Below are positions 44,547-52,523 of a stretch of 64,000 bases of DNA, piece by piece. Both the position numbers and the translations under genes were made by a program. The stretch lies in contig CALFMN010000122.1 in the NCBI GenBank assembly GCA_937879875.1, positions 52,563 through 116,562 on the forward strand. Reading direction: 5' to 3'. The DNA is from an uncultured Chloroflexota bacterium (lineage in GTDB: Bacteria; Chloroflexota; Dehalococcoidia; CAUJGQ01). Below the pieces are notes generated by a model that did not search any database, had not been told where the DNA came from, and saw only the letters and a program-made list of their open reading frames with translations. The first letter of the stretch is position 1; each line of letters opens with the position of its first letter.

Positions 44547-45977
44547 TCAGTCCAGAGCCACACGTGCCGCCGTCTTGCGACGCGAGCGAGCGGGCCGAGC
44601 TGCGGCAGCTGCAGCCTTTTCCGCTCGCGCCTCAAGGCGGGCGATACGCGCCAGCAGTGCCTCGCGGTCGGCGGCGTCGGCGGCGCCGAAGCGCAGATGG
44701 TGGCGCTCAACCAGCGCCAGCGCCTGGCGAGTGTATTCCGCGGCGCGGCAGAAGTCGCGGGCGGCGCGCTCGTGGAACTTCGCCAGCTCGATGTAGGCGT
44801 AGAGCTGCTGGTTGCGCGGTCGCGCGGCGACCGCTTCCCAAACCTCGACGGCTTCTTCCCAGCGACCGAGCTTGCGCAGCAGCAGCGAAAGCCGCTTTTC
44901 ACACTCGTGCTGCAGGGCGGGGCCGAGGCCGATCTCCAACGCGGCGCGGTAGTTGGCGATCGCCTCGCCGGCCAGCCCGTCGGCCTCGCAGGCACGCCCG
45001 AGCGCGAAGCGGTCCTCGGCGCCGCGCGCCCCCTCGCCGCCAAACAGGTCGCAGAGATGCGCAGTCAGCGTCACCAGCGAGAGCACGTCGAGCGCGTTGT
45101 GATCGAAGACGGGCTGTACGGCACGGAAGCGGCGCGTGCGCACATAGCGGAAGTAGAGCGCCGGAATCTCCCAGCCCGGCACATCCTCGATGCGCGTCAG
45201 GCCGAGCACCTGCTGCTCCAGCTCGCCCAGCCGGCAGGAGGCGAAGCGGTCGCGGTAGATGCGCCGCGAAGGGTGCAGCAGATCCAGGTGCGGCAGCTCG
45301 CGCACGTTTGGGCCGTGCGCCTGGCCGCGCAGCAGCCCGTTGATCGTGAAGCGCGTCTCCAGCAGCGGCAGATCGAAGGTTTTGCCGTTGAAGGTCACGA
45401 CCGCATCGAAGGCCGGCAGATAGTCGGCCAGCGCCCGCAGCAGCGCCGGCTCCTGGCCGAAGTCGGTCTGAAAGTACTGGCGCAGGCGGAAGCCGCCGTC
45501 GCAGAAGTGGCCGATGCCGACGAGAAAAGCGTACGTTCCGGTGCCGCCCGCAAGGCCGGTCGTCTCTGTATCCAGGTACAGCACTCGCTCCGGCGCGATC
45601 CCCGCCAGCGCGGCGTTGCGGCCCACGCGGGCGACGATCTCTCCGCGAGCGCTCAGTGTGCGCCTCAATGGGATTGCGCCGTGCAGGTGGTCCAGCTCGA
45701 AGCGCTGCTCGACGATGAAGATGCGCCCGTCCGGCGTGTCCTGCCAGAAGCCGGGCATGAGGTCGGCGATGTCGGGCTGTTGGGGCGTGAGTGGTGAGTG
45801 GTGAATGGTGAATGGGTGGCGCGTGATCGGAAGTGAGGGTGGCGCCGGCGTGGCGTTTGCAGCGGGCAGGGCGCCCAGGCCGCGCAGCTTCTCGCGCAGC
45901 GAACGCGCGCCCGCCTGATTCAATGAGCTGCTGGAATCCGCAACAGCGCTGGGCGCAGCCTCCTCGCCACCACTCAC
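44547..45977 (-). CDS. mrfB: MrfB/YprB-like exonuclease with TPR tail
   Basis: This 476-aa RNase H-like 3'-5' exonuclease domain protein has the DxE motif in LYLDTETTGLAGGTGTYAFLV, VTFNGKTFDLPLLETR, and HNALDVLSLV with the last catalytic Asp. The C-terminal part is TPR-like helices (GLAGEAIANYRAALEIG). It is similar to B. subtilis YprB/MrfB, which with MrfA repairs mitomycin C damage. The GTG at 45977 overlaps the mrfA stop (GTGA). A 4 x 7-bp repeat encodes part of the N-terminal linker HPFTIHHSPLTP. Confidence 0.85.
   Translation of the reverse strand: MSGGEEAAPSAVADSSSSLNQAGARSLREKLRGLGALPAANATPAPPSLPITRHPFTIHHSPLTPQQPDIADLMPGFWQDTPDGRIFIVEQRFELDHLHGAIPLRRTLSARGEIVARVGRNAALAGIAPERVLYLDTETTGLAGGTGTYAFLVGIGHFCDGGFRLRQYFQTDFGQEPALLRALADYLPAFDAVVTFNGKTFDLPLLETRFTINGLLRGQAHGPNVRELPHLDLLHPSRRIYRDRFASCRLGELEQQVLGLTRIEDVPGWEIPALYFRYVRTRRFRAVQPVFDHNALDVLSLVTLTAHLCDLFGGEGARGAEDRFALGRACEADGLAGEAIANYRAALEIGLGPALQHECEKRLSLLLRKLGRWEEAVEVWEAVAARPRNQQLYAYIELAKFHERAARDFCRAAEYTRQALALVERHHLRFGAADAADREALLARIARLEARAEKAAAAAARPARSRRKTAARVALD
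45787..45814. repeat. Four tandem heptamers in mrfB
   Basis: Two GTGAGTG and two GTGAATG units lie in the N-terminal linker coding region of mrfB. The total length and unit size match the arrays in tmk and upstream of mutS. Confidence 0.85.
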
Positions 45978-48451
45978 CCTTCACCCCCAATCGCCCGCCC
46001 CAGCAACGCCAGCGCCGCCGCCTTCGGATCGCCGGACAGCTCGTTCGCCGGGCCGACGCACGAGGGACAGCCGCTTTCGCAGGCGCAGGCGAGCGCCAGG
46101 TCGCGCGCGGCGGCCAGCAGACGGCCGTGTTCGGCGTAGAGCCGGTCGGAGAAGCCGACGCCGCCGGGATGATTCTCATAGAGAAACACCGTCGGCGCCT
46201 CGGTGAAGGGCGACTTCACCTGCGCAACGGCGCGCACGTCGCGCGGGTCGCAGAGCAGAAACAGCGGCGCCACGTTGACCAGCAGGTTGCCGATCGCCCA
46301 GAGCCCGCCCTGCAGCTCGTCGCTGCCCCCTCCCCGGCCCTCCCCCATGGCGATGGGAGAGGGAGTTTGCGCTATGTGCGCCAGGTCAGAAGGATTTTCA
46401 TCCCTCCCCCATGCTGTTGAACGAGATGGGGGAGGGGCAGGGGAGGGGGCCGGCAGCGCAAACCAGTAGGCCGCCGTGTGCAGATCCTCCTGCGGCAGGT
46501 GGATCTTGCCCCAGCCGACGTTCTCGTGCGTGTCGAGCTTGATCTTCTTGAAGACCGTGGCGACGAAGGTCAGGGCGACTTCGCCGTAGTAGCGCGTGGC
46601 GGCGCCGGCCTGGCTCTGCTCGAACGCCTCCAGCACCTTCAGATCGACGGCGAGATTCGCGTCGGTGTAGTAGTCGACATCCACGCGGCGGACGTAGGCC
46701 TTCTTCTCGTCCCAGTCGAGGCGGTCGACGTGATACTGGTCGCCGCCGTGCATGTAGATCGCCTCTTCATGGATCAGCATCGGCGCCGAGGGCCGGTCCA
46801 CTTCGCCGATCACGCGCGGCTTCGGGCCTGTTTCGATCACGACGAAGTTGTCGATCGCGGCGCTGCGCAGGCTGATCGACTCGGCCGGGAACGACTCTGC
46901 GCTCCAGTGGTAGCGGTCGCCGGACCGGTACAGCACCTCCTCTTCCGCCAGCAGCTCGAGCAGATCTGCGGTCTGCGCCCCGAACTGCTCGTCCGCGGCG
47001 AACGGCAGCTCGAAGGCGGCGCACTTGAGATGGCTGGAGAGGATGATCAGGTTGTCGGGGTTGATGCGGCCGGCCTCGGGCACGCCGTTGAAGACAAACT
47101 CGGGGTGCGTGGCGATGTACTGGCTCAGCGGGCTCGACGAGGCGACCATGACGGCGAACGAAAGCGTGCCGCGCCGCCCGGCGCGCCCGAACTGCTGCCA
47201 GGTGCTGGCGAGCGAGCCGGGATAGCCGTGCAGCACCGAGGCTTCGAGCCCGCCGATGTCGATACCCAGCTCCAGGGCGTTCGTCGCCACGACGCCGCGC
47301 ACGCTGCCGTCGCGCAGCCCTTGCTCGATCGCGCGGCGCTCCAGCGGCAGGTAGCCGCCGCGGTAACCGCGCACGCGCTCGCCCCCTCCCCTGCCCCTCG
47401 CCGTTGCAAATCGCGCAGAGCGCGATGTCAAAGCCGATGGGGGAGGGATGGAGATCGCTCGATCTCGTTCTCCCTCCCCTAACGCATTGGGGGAGGGCCG
47501 GGGAGGGGGTTCCAGCGCCCCGCGCAGATAGGTCAGCAGGACTTCAACCGACGAGCGTGAGGGCGAGAAGACGATCGTCTGTGCACCGGAGCGCAGCAGC
47601 TCGGAGGCGATGCTGCGCACGGAGAAGGCCGAGCTGCGGCGGATGCCGAGCTGGCGGTTGACCACCGGCGGATTGTAGATCGCGACGATCTTCTGGCCCG
47701 ACGGCGCGCCGTTGCGGTCGATCAGCTCGACCGGAGCTTCGAGCAGCGCTTCGGCCAACTCGCGCGGGTTGGCGATCGTGGCCGAGCAGCAGATGAAAAC
47801 CGGATCGGAGCCGTAGAAGCGGCAGATGCGCCGCAAGCGGCGGATCAGGTTCGCCAGGTGGCTGCCGAAGACGCCGCGGTAGGTATGCAGCTCGTCGATC
47901 ACAACGAAGCGCAGGTTCTCGAACAGCTTCACCCATTTTGTGTGGTGCGGCAGCACGCCCGTGTGCAGCATGTCGGGGTTCGTCACGACGATATGCCCGG
48001 CTGAACGCACGGCGCGGCGTACCTCGCCGGGCGTATCGCCGTCGTAGGTGTGCGTCTTGATCCCGGCGCCAAGCGCGTCGATGACGCCATGCAGCTCGGC
48101 GTACTGGTCCTGCGAGAGCGCCTTCGTCGGGAACAAATAAAGCGCCCGCGCCTCCGGGTCGTCGAGCATCGCTTGCAAAACGGGCAGATTGTAGCAGAGC
48201 GTCTTGCCGGATGCCGTGGGTGTGACGACGACGAGGTTACGGCCGGCATGTGCCGCCTCGGCCGCCGCGCGCTGATGGCTGTAGAGCGAGGCGATGCCGC
48301 GCGAGCGCAGTGTCTTCTCAAGGCGAGCGTCGAGCCAGTCGGGAAAACCCGCGAAGTCGGCGGGCCGCTCCGGCAGCACACGCCAAGCGGTGAAGTTACC
48401 GGCGTGCTCGCGGCTGGTGCGCAGGCGTTGCAGCGTTTCGAGCAGCGGCAC
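45974..48451 (-). CDS. mrfA: MrfA/YprA-like DExH helicase with two in-frame palindromic inserts
   Basis: This 825-aa superfamily 2 helicase has Walker A TPTASGKTLCYNLP, DELH box, CCSATIANP, ATNALELGIDIGG and QQFGRAGR. The C-terminal DUF1998-like region ends with Cys motifs CACESGCPSCVG. It matches B. subtilis YprA/MrfA, known at about 750 aa. The extra length is accounted for by two GC-rich insertions, residues about 315-357 (47382-47509) and 668-709 (46326-46449), each encoding SPxxxGEGxRGGG-like peptides. The GTG start has GGAGG upstream. The downstream mrfB gene overlaps by 4 bp. Confidence 0.88.
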   Translation of the reverse strand: MPLLETLQRLRTSREHAGNFTAWRVLPERPADFAGFPDWLDARLEKTLRSRGIASLYSHQRAAAEAAHAGRNLVVVTPTASGKTLCYNLPVLQAMLDDPEARALYLFPTKALSQDQYAELHGVIDALGAGIKTHTYDGDTPGEVRRAVRSAGHIVVTNPDMLHTGVLPHHTKWVKLFENLRFVVIDELHTYRGVFGSHLANLIRRLRRICRFYGSDPVFICCSATIANPRELAEALLEAPVELIDRNGAPSGQKIVAIYNPPVVNRQLGIRRSSAFSVRSIASELLRSGAQTIVFSPSRSSVEVLLTYLRGALEPPPRPSPNALGEGERDRAISIPPPSALTSRSARFATARGRGGGERVRGYRGGYLPLERRAIEQGLRDGSVRGVVATNALELGIDIGGLEASVLHGYPGSLASTWQQFGRAGRRGTLSFAVMVASSSPLSQYIATHPEFVFNGVPEAGRINPDNLIILSSHLKCAAFELPFAADEQFGAQTADLLELLAEEEVLYRSGDRYHWSAESFPAESISLRSAAIDNFVVIETGPKPRVIGEVDRPSAPMLIHEEAIYMHGGDQYHVDRLDWDEKKAYVRRVDVDYYTDANLAVDLKVLEAFEQSQAGAATRYYGEVALTFVATVFKKIKLDTHENVGWGKIHLPQEDLHTAAYWFALPAPSPAPPPSRSTAWGRDENPSDLAHIAQTPSPIAMGEGRGGGSDELQGGLWAIGNLLVNVAPLFLLCDPRDVRAVAQVKSPFTEAPTVFLYENHPGGVGFSDRLYAEHGRLLAAARDLALACACESGCPSCVGPANELSGDPKAAALALLGRAIGGEG
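46326..46449. mobile_element. In-frame palindromic element A (in mrfA)
   Basis: This 124-bp element is bounded by near-perfect 22-23-bp inverted repeats, CCCCCTCCCCGGCCCTCCCC at the left and its inverse ending GGGGAGGGGG at the right. Inside are two smaller inverted motifs, one with a GTTGAAC core. The host reading frame passes through without a stop. Confidence 0.85.
47382..47509. mobile_element. In-frame palindromic element B (in mrfA)
   Basis: This 128-bp element begins CCCCCTCCCCTGCCCCTC and ends GGGGAGGGCCGGGGAGGGGG (inverse ends), with internal CCGATGGGGGAGGG and CTCCCTCCCCTAACGCATTG hairpin arms. It is the second copy in the same gene and is also in frame. Confidence 0.85.
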
Positions 48452-48613
48452 CGGCTCCTCCCCGCCTCAGCACAGGTGTTCGGAGTGCCAGCATCGTAGC
48501 GGCGGCTGTTATGAGATGTCAACCGGAGGGCGGAGGGCGCGGACCCTGGCGCGGACTCCGGAAAGGGCGTTGAAGGACGCCCGATCATGCCTCGAACAGG
48601 GGCAGACAATACG

Positions 48614-48643
48614 TTGACGGCCCGCGCCGGAGCCTGTCATACT
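48614..48643 (+). promoter_or_regulatory. Candidate infC operon promoter
   Basis: TTGACG at 48614-48619 and CATACT at 48638-48643 are separated by 18 bp, about 60 bp upstream of the infC start and just before a leader hairpin. Confidence 0.45.
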
Positions 48644-48653
48644 GAGATCCCGA

Positions 48654-48678
48654 GGGGCCAGGCTGGCCCCAGTTTGTT
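48654..48678 (+). terminator. Leader hairpin/attenuator before infC
   Basis: GGGGCCA (48654-48660) and TGGCCCC (48664-48670) form a 7-bp perfect stem with a GGC loop, followed by AGTTTGTT. The form fits a transcription attenuator. In other bacteria the infC-rpmI-rplT leader is controlled by L20 or IF3; that role here is inference. Confidence 0.5.
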
Positions 48679-48700
48679 ATGTCAGAAAAGGGGAGCGCGT

Positions 48701-49315
48701 ATCAGTCGCGAATACCGCATCAACGACCGAATTCGAGCGCGCGAGGTACGCCTGATTGGAGACAACGGCGAGCAGCTCGGCGCGGTGCCGCTGTTCAGGG
48801 CGCTGGAGATGGCGCGCGAGGCGGGCCTCGACCTGGTAGAGGTCGCTCCGTCTGCCGTGCCGCCCGTCTGCCGCCTGCTGGACTACGGCAAGTTCAAGTA
48901 TGAGCAGGCGAAGAAAGAGCGCGAGGCCAGGAAACACCAGAAGAATGTCCTGCTGCGCGAGATTCGCATGGAGCCGAAGATCGCCGAGCACGACGTGGAC
49001 TTCAAGCTGCGCACCGCCGAGAAGCTCCTCAAAGAGGGAGACAAGGTCAAGATCTCGGTGCGCTTCCGCGGGCGTGAGATTACGCACCCGCAGATCGGCC
49101 GCGACCTGCTGGAGCAGGTCTACGGCCGGCTGAAGACCATCGCCAGCATCGAGAAGCCGGTCGGCATGGAAGGGCGCCAGATGACGATGATCCTCACGCC
49201 CGGCGCCGCCAAGCCGGAGAAGCTGCAACGCCCGTCGCCGCCAGCGGCGGCGCGTCCGGCCGAGCCAGCGCCGCCGCCCGCCGAGCCGGCTGCCGCTGCA
49301 CCGACGAGCGAATGA
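48701..49315 (+). CDS. infC: Translation initiation factor IF-3 (AUC start)
   Basis: This 204-aa IF3 starts at ATC 48701 behind AAAAGGGGAG. The following SREYRINDRIRAREVRLIG is the normal IF3 N-terminus, and no in-frame ATG, GTG or TTG gives a better start. Rare start codons are a known feature of infC and let IF3 regulate itself. The N- and C-domains are complete (VCRLLDYGKFKYEQ, VRFRGREITHP). The C-terminus carries an extra Ala/Pro-rich tail of about 30 residues. rpmI and rplT follow. Confidence 0.92.
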   Translation: MSREYRINDRIRAREVRLIGDNGEQLGAVPLFRALEMAREAGLDLVEVAPSAVPPVCRLLDYGKFKYEQAKKEREARKHQKNVLLREIRMEPKIAEHDVDFKLRTAEKLLKEGDKVKISVRFRGREITHPQIGRDLLEQVYGRLKTIASIEKPVGMEGRQMTMILTPGAAKPEKLQRPSPPAAARPAEPAPPPAEPAAAAPTSE

Positions 49316-49377
49316 ACCGGCCCAGTCCAGATTCAGCAGCGGCTCAGCCTGTGCGTGCCGCCGCGGGAGTGGTACGC

Positions 49378-49581
49378 GTGCCCAAGCTCAAGACCCATAA
49401 AGGCGCCAAGCGCCGCTTCAAGATCACGGCCACGGGCAAAGTGCTGCGCATGGCCGGCAACAAGCGCCATCTGAAGGCGTATAAGAGCAAGCGTGCGCTG
49501 CACAAGGACGACAAGCAGTTCGAAGTCACCGGCGGCATGCGGGCGAAGATCAAGAGCGTGCTGCCCTACGGCCTGAAGTAG
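49378..49581 (+). CDS. rpmI: Ribosomal protein bL35
   Basis: This 67-aa protein begins with PKLKTHKGAKRRFKITATGK, the classical L35 start, read from GTG at 49378 with GGGAG upstream. An in-frame ATG at 49312 overlapping the infC stop would add 22 atypical residues. The core RALHKDDKQFEV and C-terminal SVLPYGLK are conserved-looking. Confidence 0.94.
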   Translation: MPKLKTHKGAKRRFKITATGKVLRMAGNKRHLKAYKSKRALHKDDKQFEVTGGMRAKIKSVLPYGLK

Positions 49582-49683
49582 GAGCGCCGCCGGCGGGCGA
49601 CGCAGTGGATCGAGACATGCAGGGGCGCGTCCTGACGCGGCCGTCAGCGCGCCATGCTGGCGCGGGAACGAGGGTGGGACAGC

Positions 49684-50040
49684 GTGAGTCGAGTCAAGCG
49701 CGGCGTGGCGGGTCACGCCCGGCACAAGAAAATCCTCGATCTGGCGAAGGGGCACAAGGGTCAACGCCATCGCCTCTTCCGCCGCGCGAACGAGTCGGTG
49801 CTGCATGCCTTGCAGTACGCCTACCGCGACCGCAAGGATCGCAAGGGCGACTTCCGCTCACTCTGGATTATGCGCATCAACGCCGCCGCCCGCTTGCATG
49901 GCACGACGTATAGCCGTCTGATCAACGGTCTGAAGATCGCCGGCGTCGCCGTCGATCGCAAGATTCTGGCCGACCTGGCTGTGCGCGACGATGCGGCGTT
50001 CGCCAGGCTGGTCGAAACAGCGACGACCGCGCGGGCGTAG
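49684..50040 (+). CDS. rplT: Ribosomal protein bL20
   Basis: This 118-aa protein starts at GTG 49684 with [42 protein letters not shown] is typical, and the length is standard for L20. It is the last gene of the infC operon; a palindromic element follows directly and may act as a terminator. Confidence 0.95.
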   Translation: MSRVKRGVAGHARHKKILDLAKGHKGQRHRLFRRANESVLHALQYAYRDRKDRKGDFRSLWIMRINAAARLHGTTYSRLINGLKIAGVAVDRKILADLAVRDDAAFARLVETATTARA

Positions 50041-50048
50041 CGGACGGA

Positions 50049-50212
50049 GGCCCTCTATCCCCCTTCCCCTTTCCCCCAATCCTGGAGGGAAAGGGGCGAT
50101 CCGGCGGAGTATGACTCGGACGGCGTCGGGTTAACCATACTGGCCACGGGTCGCTCCAACCCGGGATCGCCCCTCGCCCAGGATTGGGAGAGGGGACGGG
50201 GGTGAGGGCCGA
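50049..50212. mobile_element. MITE-like palindromic element, copy 2
   Basis: This element of about 164 bp begins GGCCCTCTATCCCCCTTCCC and ends GAGGGCCGAC (inverse of the start). It contains CCCCTTTCCC/GGGAAAGGGG around CAATCCTGG and, in the right half, the inverted box CCCAGGATTGGG with CCCCTC/GAGGGG. The ends, the CAATCCTGG box and a GGGTTAACC segment are shared with the element at 29671-29843. Confidence 0.75.
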
Positions 50213-50265
50213 CCGCCGCGCAGCTCGCCTCCTCCCGGCATTGCTTGAGCGCACGGCAAGCGCCC

Positions 50266-51264
50266 CTACCACAGCCGCCCGAACAGGTTCTGGGCGATCT
50301 GGTCGGCGGCGATCGCGACGAACAGCAGCGTCAGATAGCTGATCGAAAACCGGAACAGGCCGATCGCCGCGCGTTGGCCGGGCTGCTGATGCAGCCGCCA
50401 CGCCAGTAGCAGAAAGCCGCCGCCCAGCGCCGCCGCCGATACGCCGTAAACGACGCCAACCGTACCGGTCGGCAGGAGCAGGAACGAGAGCAGCACGAGC
50501 ACTGCCGAGTAGGCGACGATCTGCCGCAGCGTCTCGCGCTCGCCGCGCACCACCGGCAGCATGGGAATGTGTGCTCGCTCGTAGTCGTCCTGGAAGCGCA
50601 GCGCCAGCGCCCAGAAGTGCGGCGGCGTCCACACGAAGACGATCAGGAACATCACCACCGGCGCCCAGGCGAGCTGACCCGTGACCGCTGCCCAGCCGAT
50701 CACCGGCGGCATCGCCCCGGCGGCGCCGCCGATCACGATGTTCTGCGGCGTGCTGCGCTTCAGCCAGAGCGTATACACAAACACGTAGAAGCCGAGCGCC
50801 GCCATCGATAAGAGCGCACTCAACAGATTGACCCACAGCCACATCTCGAAAAACGCGGCCACGCCAAGCGCGATTCCGAACAGCAGCGCCCGCCGTGCGG
50901 ACACCTCGCCGGTCACGAGCGGCCGGCGGCGCGTGCGCACCATCAGCCCGTCCACGTCGCGGTCGAGATAGCAGTTGATCGCGCCGGCGCCGCCCGCCGC
51001 CAGGTAGCCGCCGAGCGTCGTCGCCAGGATCAGCCGCCAACCCGGCCAGCCTCTGGCGGCAAGCACCATGGCCGGTATCGTCGTCACCAGCAGCAGCTCG
51101 ATGATGCGCGGCTTGGTCAGTGCGATGTAGGCATGCAGCGTCGCGCGCCAGCGCCGCCGGCGCGGCCTCACCGCCGGGACGGCGGCGCGCGGCGCGGCGC
51201 CGGATTGGCGGGGCAGGGGCACTGGTCTGGTCGCGGATTCGCCCGCGCGCAGGCCGAGGCTCAT
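50266..51264 (-). CDS. ctaB: Protoheme IX farnesyltransferase (heme O synthase)
   Basis: This 332-aa membrane prenyltransferase makes heme O for terminal oxidases. The first aspartate-rich motif NCYLDRDVDGLMVRTRRRPL and the second loop DDYERAHIPMLPVV are present, with many hydrophobic helices. The N-terminal roughly 40 residues are basic and low-complexity. Its ATG overlaps the ctaA stop, giving a ctaA-ctaB operon. Confidence 0.95.
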   Translation of the reverse strand: MSLGLRAGESATRPVPLPRQSGAAPRAAVPAVRPRRRRWRATLHAYIALTKPRIIELLLVTTIPAMVLAARGWPGWRLILATTLGGYLAAGGAGAINCYLDRDVDGLMVRTRRRPLVTGEVSARRALLFGIALGVAAFFEMWLWVNLLSALLSMAALGFYVFVYTLWLKRSTPQNIVIGGAAGAMPPVIGWAAVTGQLAWAPVVMFLIVFVWTPPHFWALALRFQDDYERAHIPMLPVVRGERETLRQIVAYSAVLVLLSFLLLPTGTVGVVYGVSAAALGGGFLLLAWRLHQQPGQRAAIGLFRFSISYLTLLFVAIAADQIAQNLFGRLW

Positions 51265-52256
51265 CCTGCCGCCTCCTGGGAGCGACCCGGCCGCGGCGTT
51301 CGGACTCCCTGCCCGCCTGCCGGCTCAGCCGCTCGCCCTTCGGCGGTGACGGCTTCGTCGCGCCGTGCCAGCGCAAACCCGGTCCAGGCGATCAGCACGA
51401 GCGCCGTCCACAGCGCGGCGCCAACCGCCAGGTGCAAGACGCGGATCGGCGTGACGAGTTTCGTCCAGACGTTGAGCGCGCCGATGAAGATCTGGACGAC
51501 GAACAGGCCGAAGCTGTCGCGCACCATGCGCTGCGCGGTCGGATTGCCGCGCAGCCAGCGCATGGCAGCCCAGACCAACAGCGCGAAGGCCACGGTCACC
51601 AGGGCCACCACGAAGCGATGGAAGAAGTGGATGTGGACGAAGCGCGTGCCGGCGGGGATGACCTGATCGTTGCACAGCGGCCAACCCGAGCAGGAAGTGC
51701 CGGCGCCGGAACTGGCCATATAGCCGCCGCTCAACAGAAGCACGTACATTCCCGCCGCAGCCGCGACGGCCGCGCTACGGAAGGCGTGTGCCTGCCGCAG
51801 CGGCACGCTCCCCGGCCGGGCGAACGGCCGGCCGCGTGCCAGCGCCGTGGCCGCGGTCAGCGTCACCGTGGCCAGCAGCAGCATCGCCGTGCCAAGATGC
51901 GCCGTCACGATCTCCGGCGAGAGCTTCTGCGTTACCGTGGCGCCACCCAGCACGATCTGGACGATCAGCACGCCGATCGCAGCGCTGGCGAGTGTTACGA
52001 CCGCGCGATCGCGGCGGTGCCAGCGCCAGGCAACGGCGGCGGTGGCGAGAATCAGCACGCTCACCAGGCTGGCGAAGAGCCGGTGGAAATACTCGATCAG
52101 CACGTGGCCGTCGGTCGTCGGCACCAGGCGGCCGTGGCAGGTGGGCCAGTCGGGGCAGGAGAGACCGGAGTTCGTGACGCGTACGGTGCCGCCGATCACG
52201 ACCAACAGATAGGTGGCGACGGCCGTCGCCAGGGCCAAACGCTGGAACCTGGTCAA
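51261..52256 (-). CDS. ctaA: Heme A synthase
   Basis: This protein of about 331 aa is a CtaA/COX15-type enzyme that oxidises heme O to heme A. Heme-ligand histidines are visible in EYFHRLFAS and VTAHLGTAML, and in the second half HIHFFHRFVVA and VLHLAVGAAL. An extracytoplasmic Cys pair appears as SCPDWPTC, and a second as SCSGWPLC. The TTG at 52256 with GAGGA 6 bp upstream is preferred; a GTG at 52394 would add a 46-residue Arg-rich extension. Confidence 0.92.
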   Translation of the reverse strand: MTRFQRLALATAVATYLLVVIGGTVRVTNSGLSCPDWPTCHGRLVPTTDGHVLIEYFHRLFASLVSVLILATAAVAWRWHRRDRAVVTLASAAIGVLIVQIVLGGATVTQKLSPEIVTAHLGTAMLLLATVTLTAATALARGRPFARPGSVPLRQAHAFRSAAVAAAAGMYVLLLSGGYMASSGAGTSCSGWPLCNDQVIPAGTRFVHIHFFHRFVVALVTVAFALLVWAAMRWLRGNPTAQRMVRDSFGLFVVQIFIGALNVWTKLVTPIRVLHLAVGAALWTALVLIAWTGFALARRDEAVTAEGRAAEPAGGQGVRTPRPGRSQEAAG

Positions 52257-52523
52257 GGTGAGTCCTCGAGCGGCGGTCTGCGTGGGGCGGCGTGACCGCG
52301 TGGTTCGGCCCGGTCTCTGCGCTGCGCGCGGCTCCGGCGTCGGCACTGTCCGGCCAGAGCGAGCGGCGCGCGCTGACGGCTCGTTTGAGCGCACTCACCA
52401 TAGCATAGCCCCCGACTACGCACATATCGCCGCTGGAGTTGCTTGCGCATTCTTTCACAGGCTCCGTATGCTCGGCGTGAAGCGCGTCGCTTCGGCCGGC
52501 CCTGGACTCAGGAGCCACTCGCC

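Noticed and set aside
48587..48700. ATG-started longer IF3
   Set aside because: The extension runs through the candidate promoter and leader hairpin; ATG at 48679 is out of frame. ATC at 48701 fits the family.
51261..52394. Longer CtaA from GTG 52394
   Set aside because: The extra N-terminus is Arg/Pro-rich without membrane character, while TTG 52256 has a well-spaced GAGGA and a typical family start.
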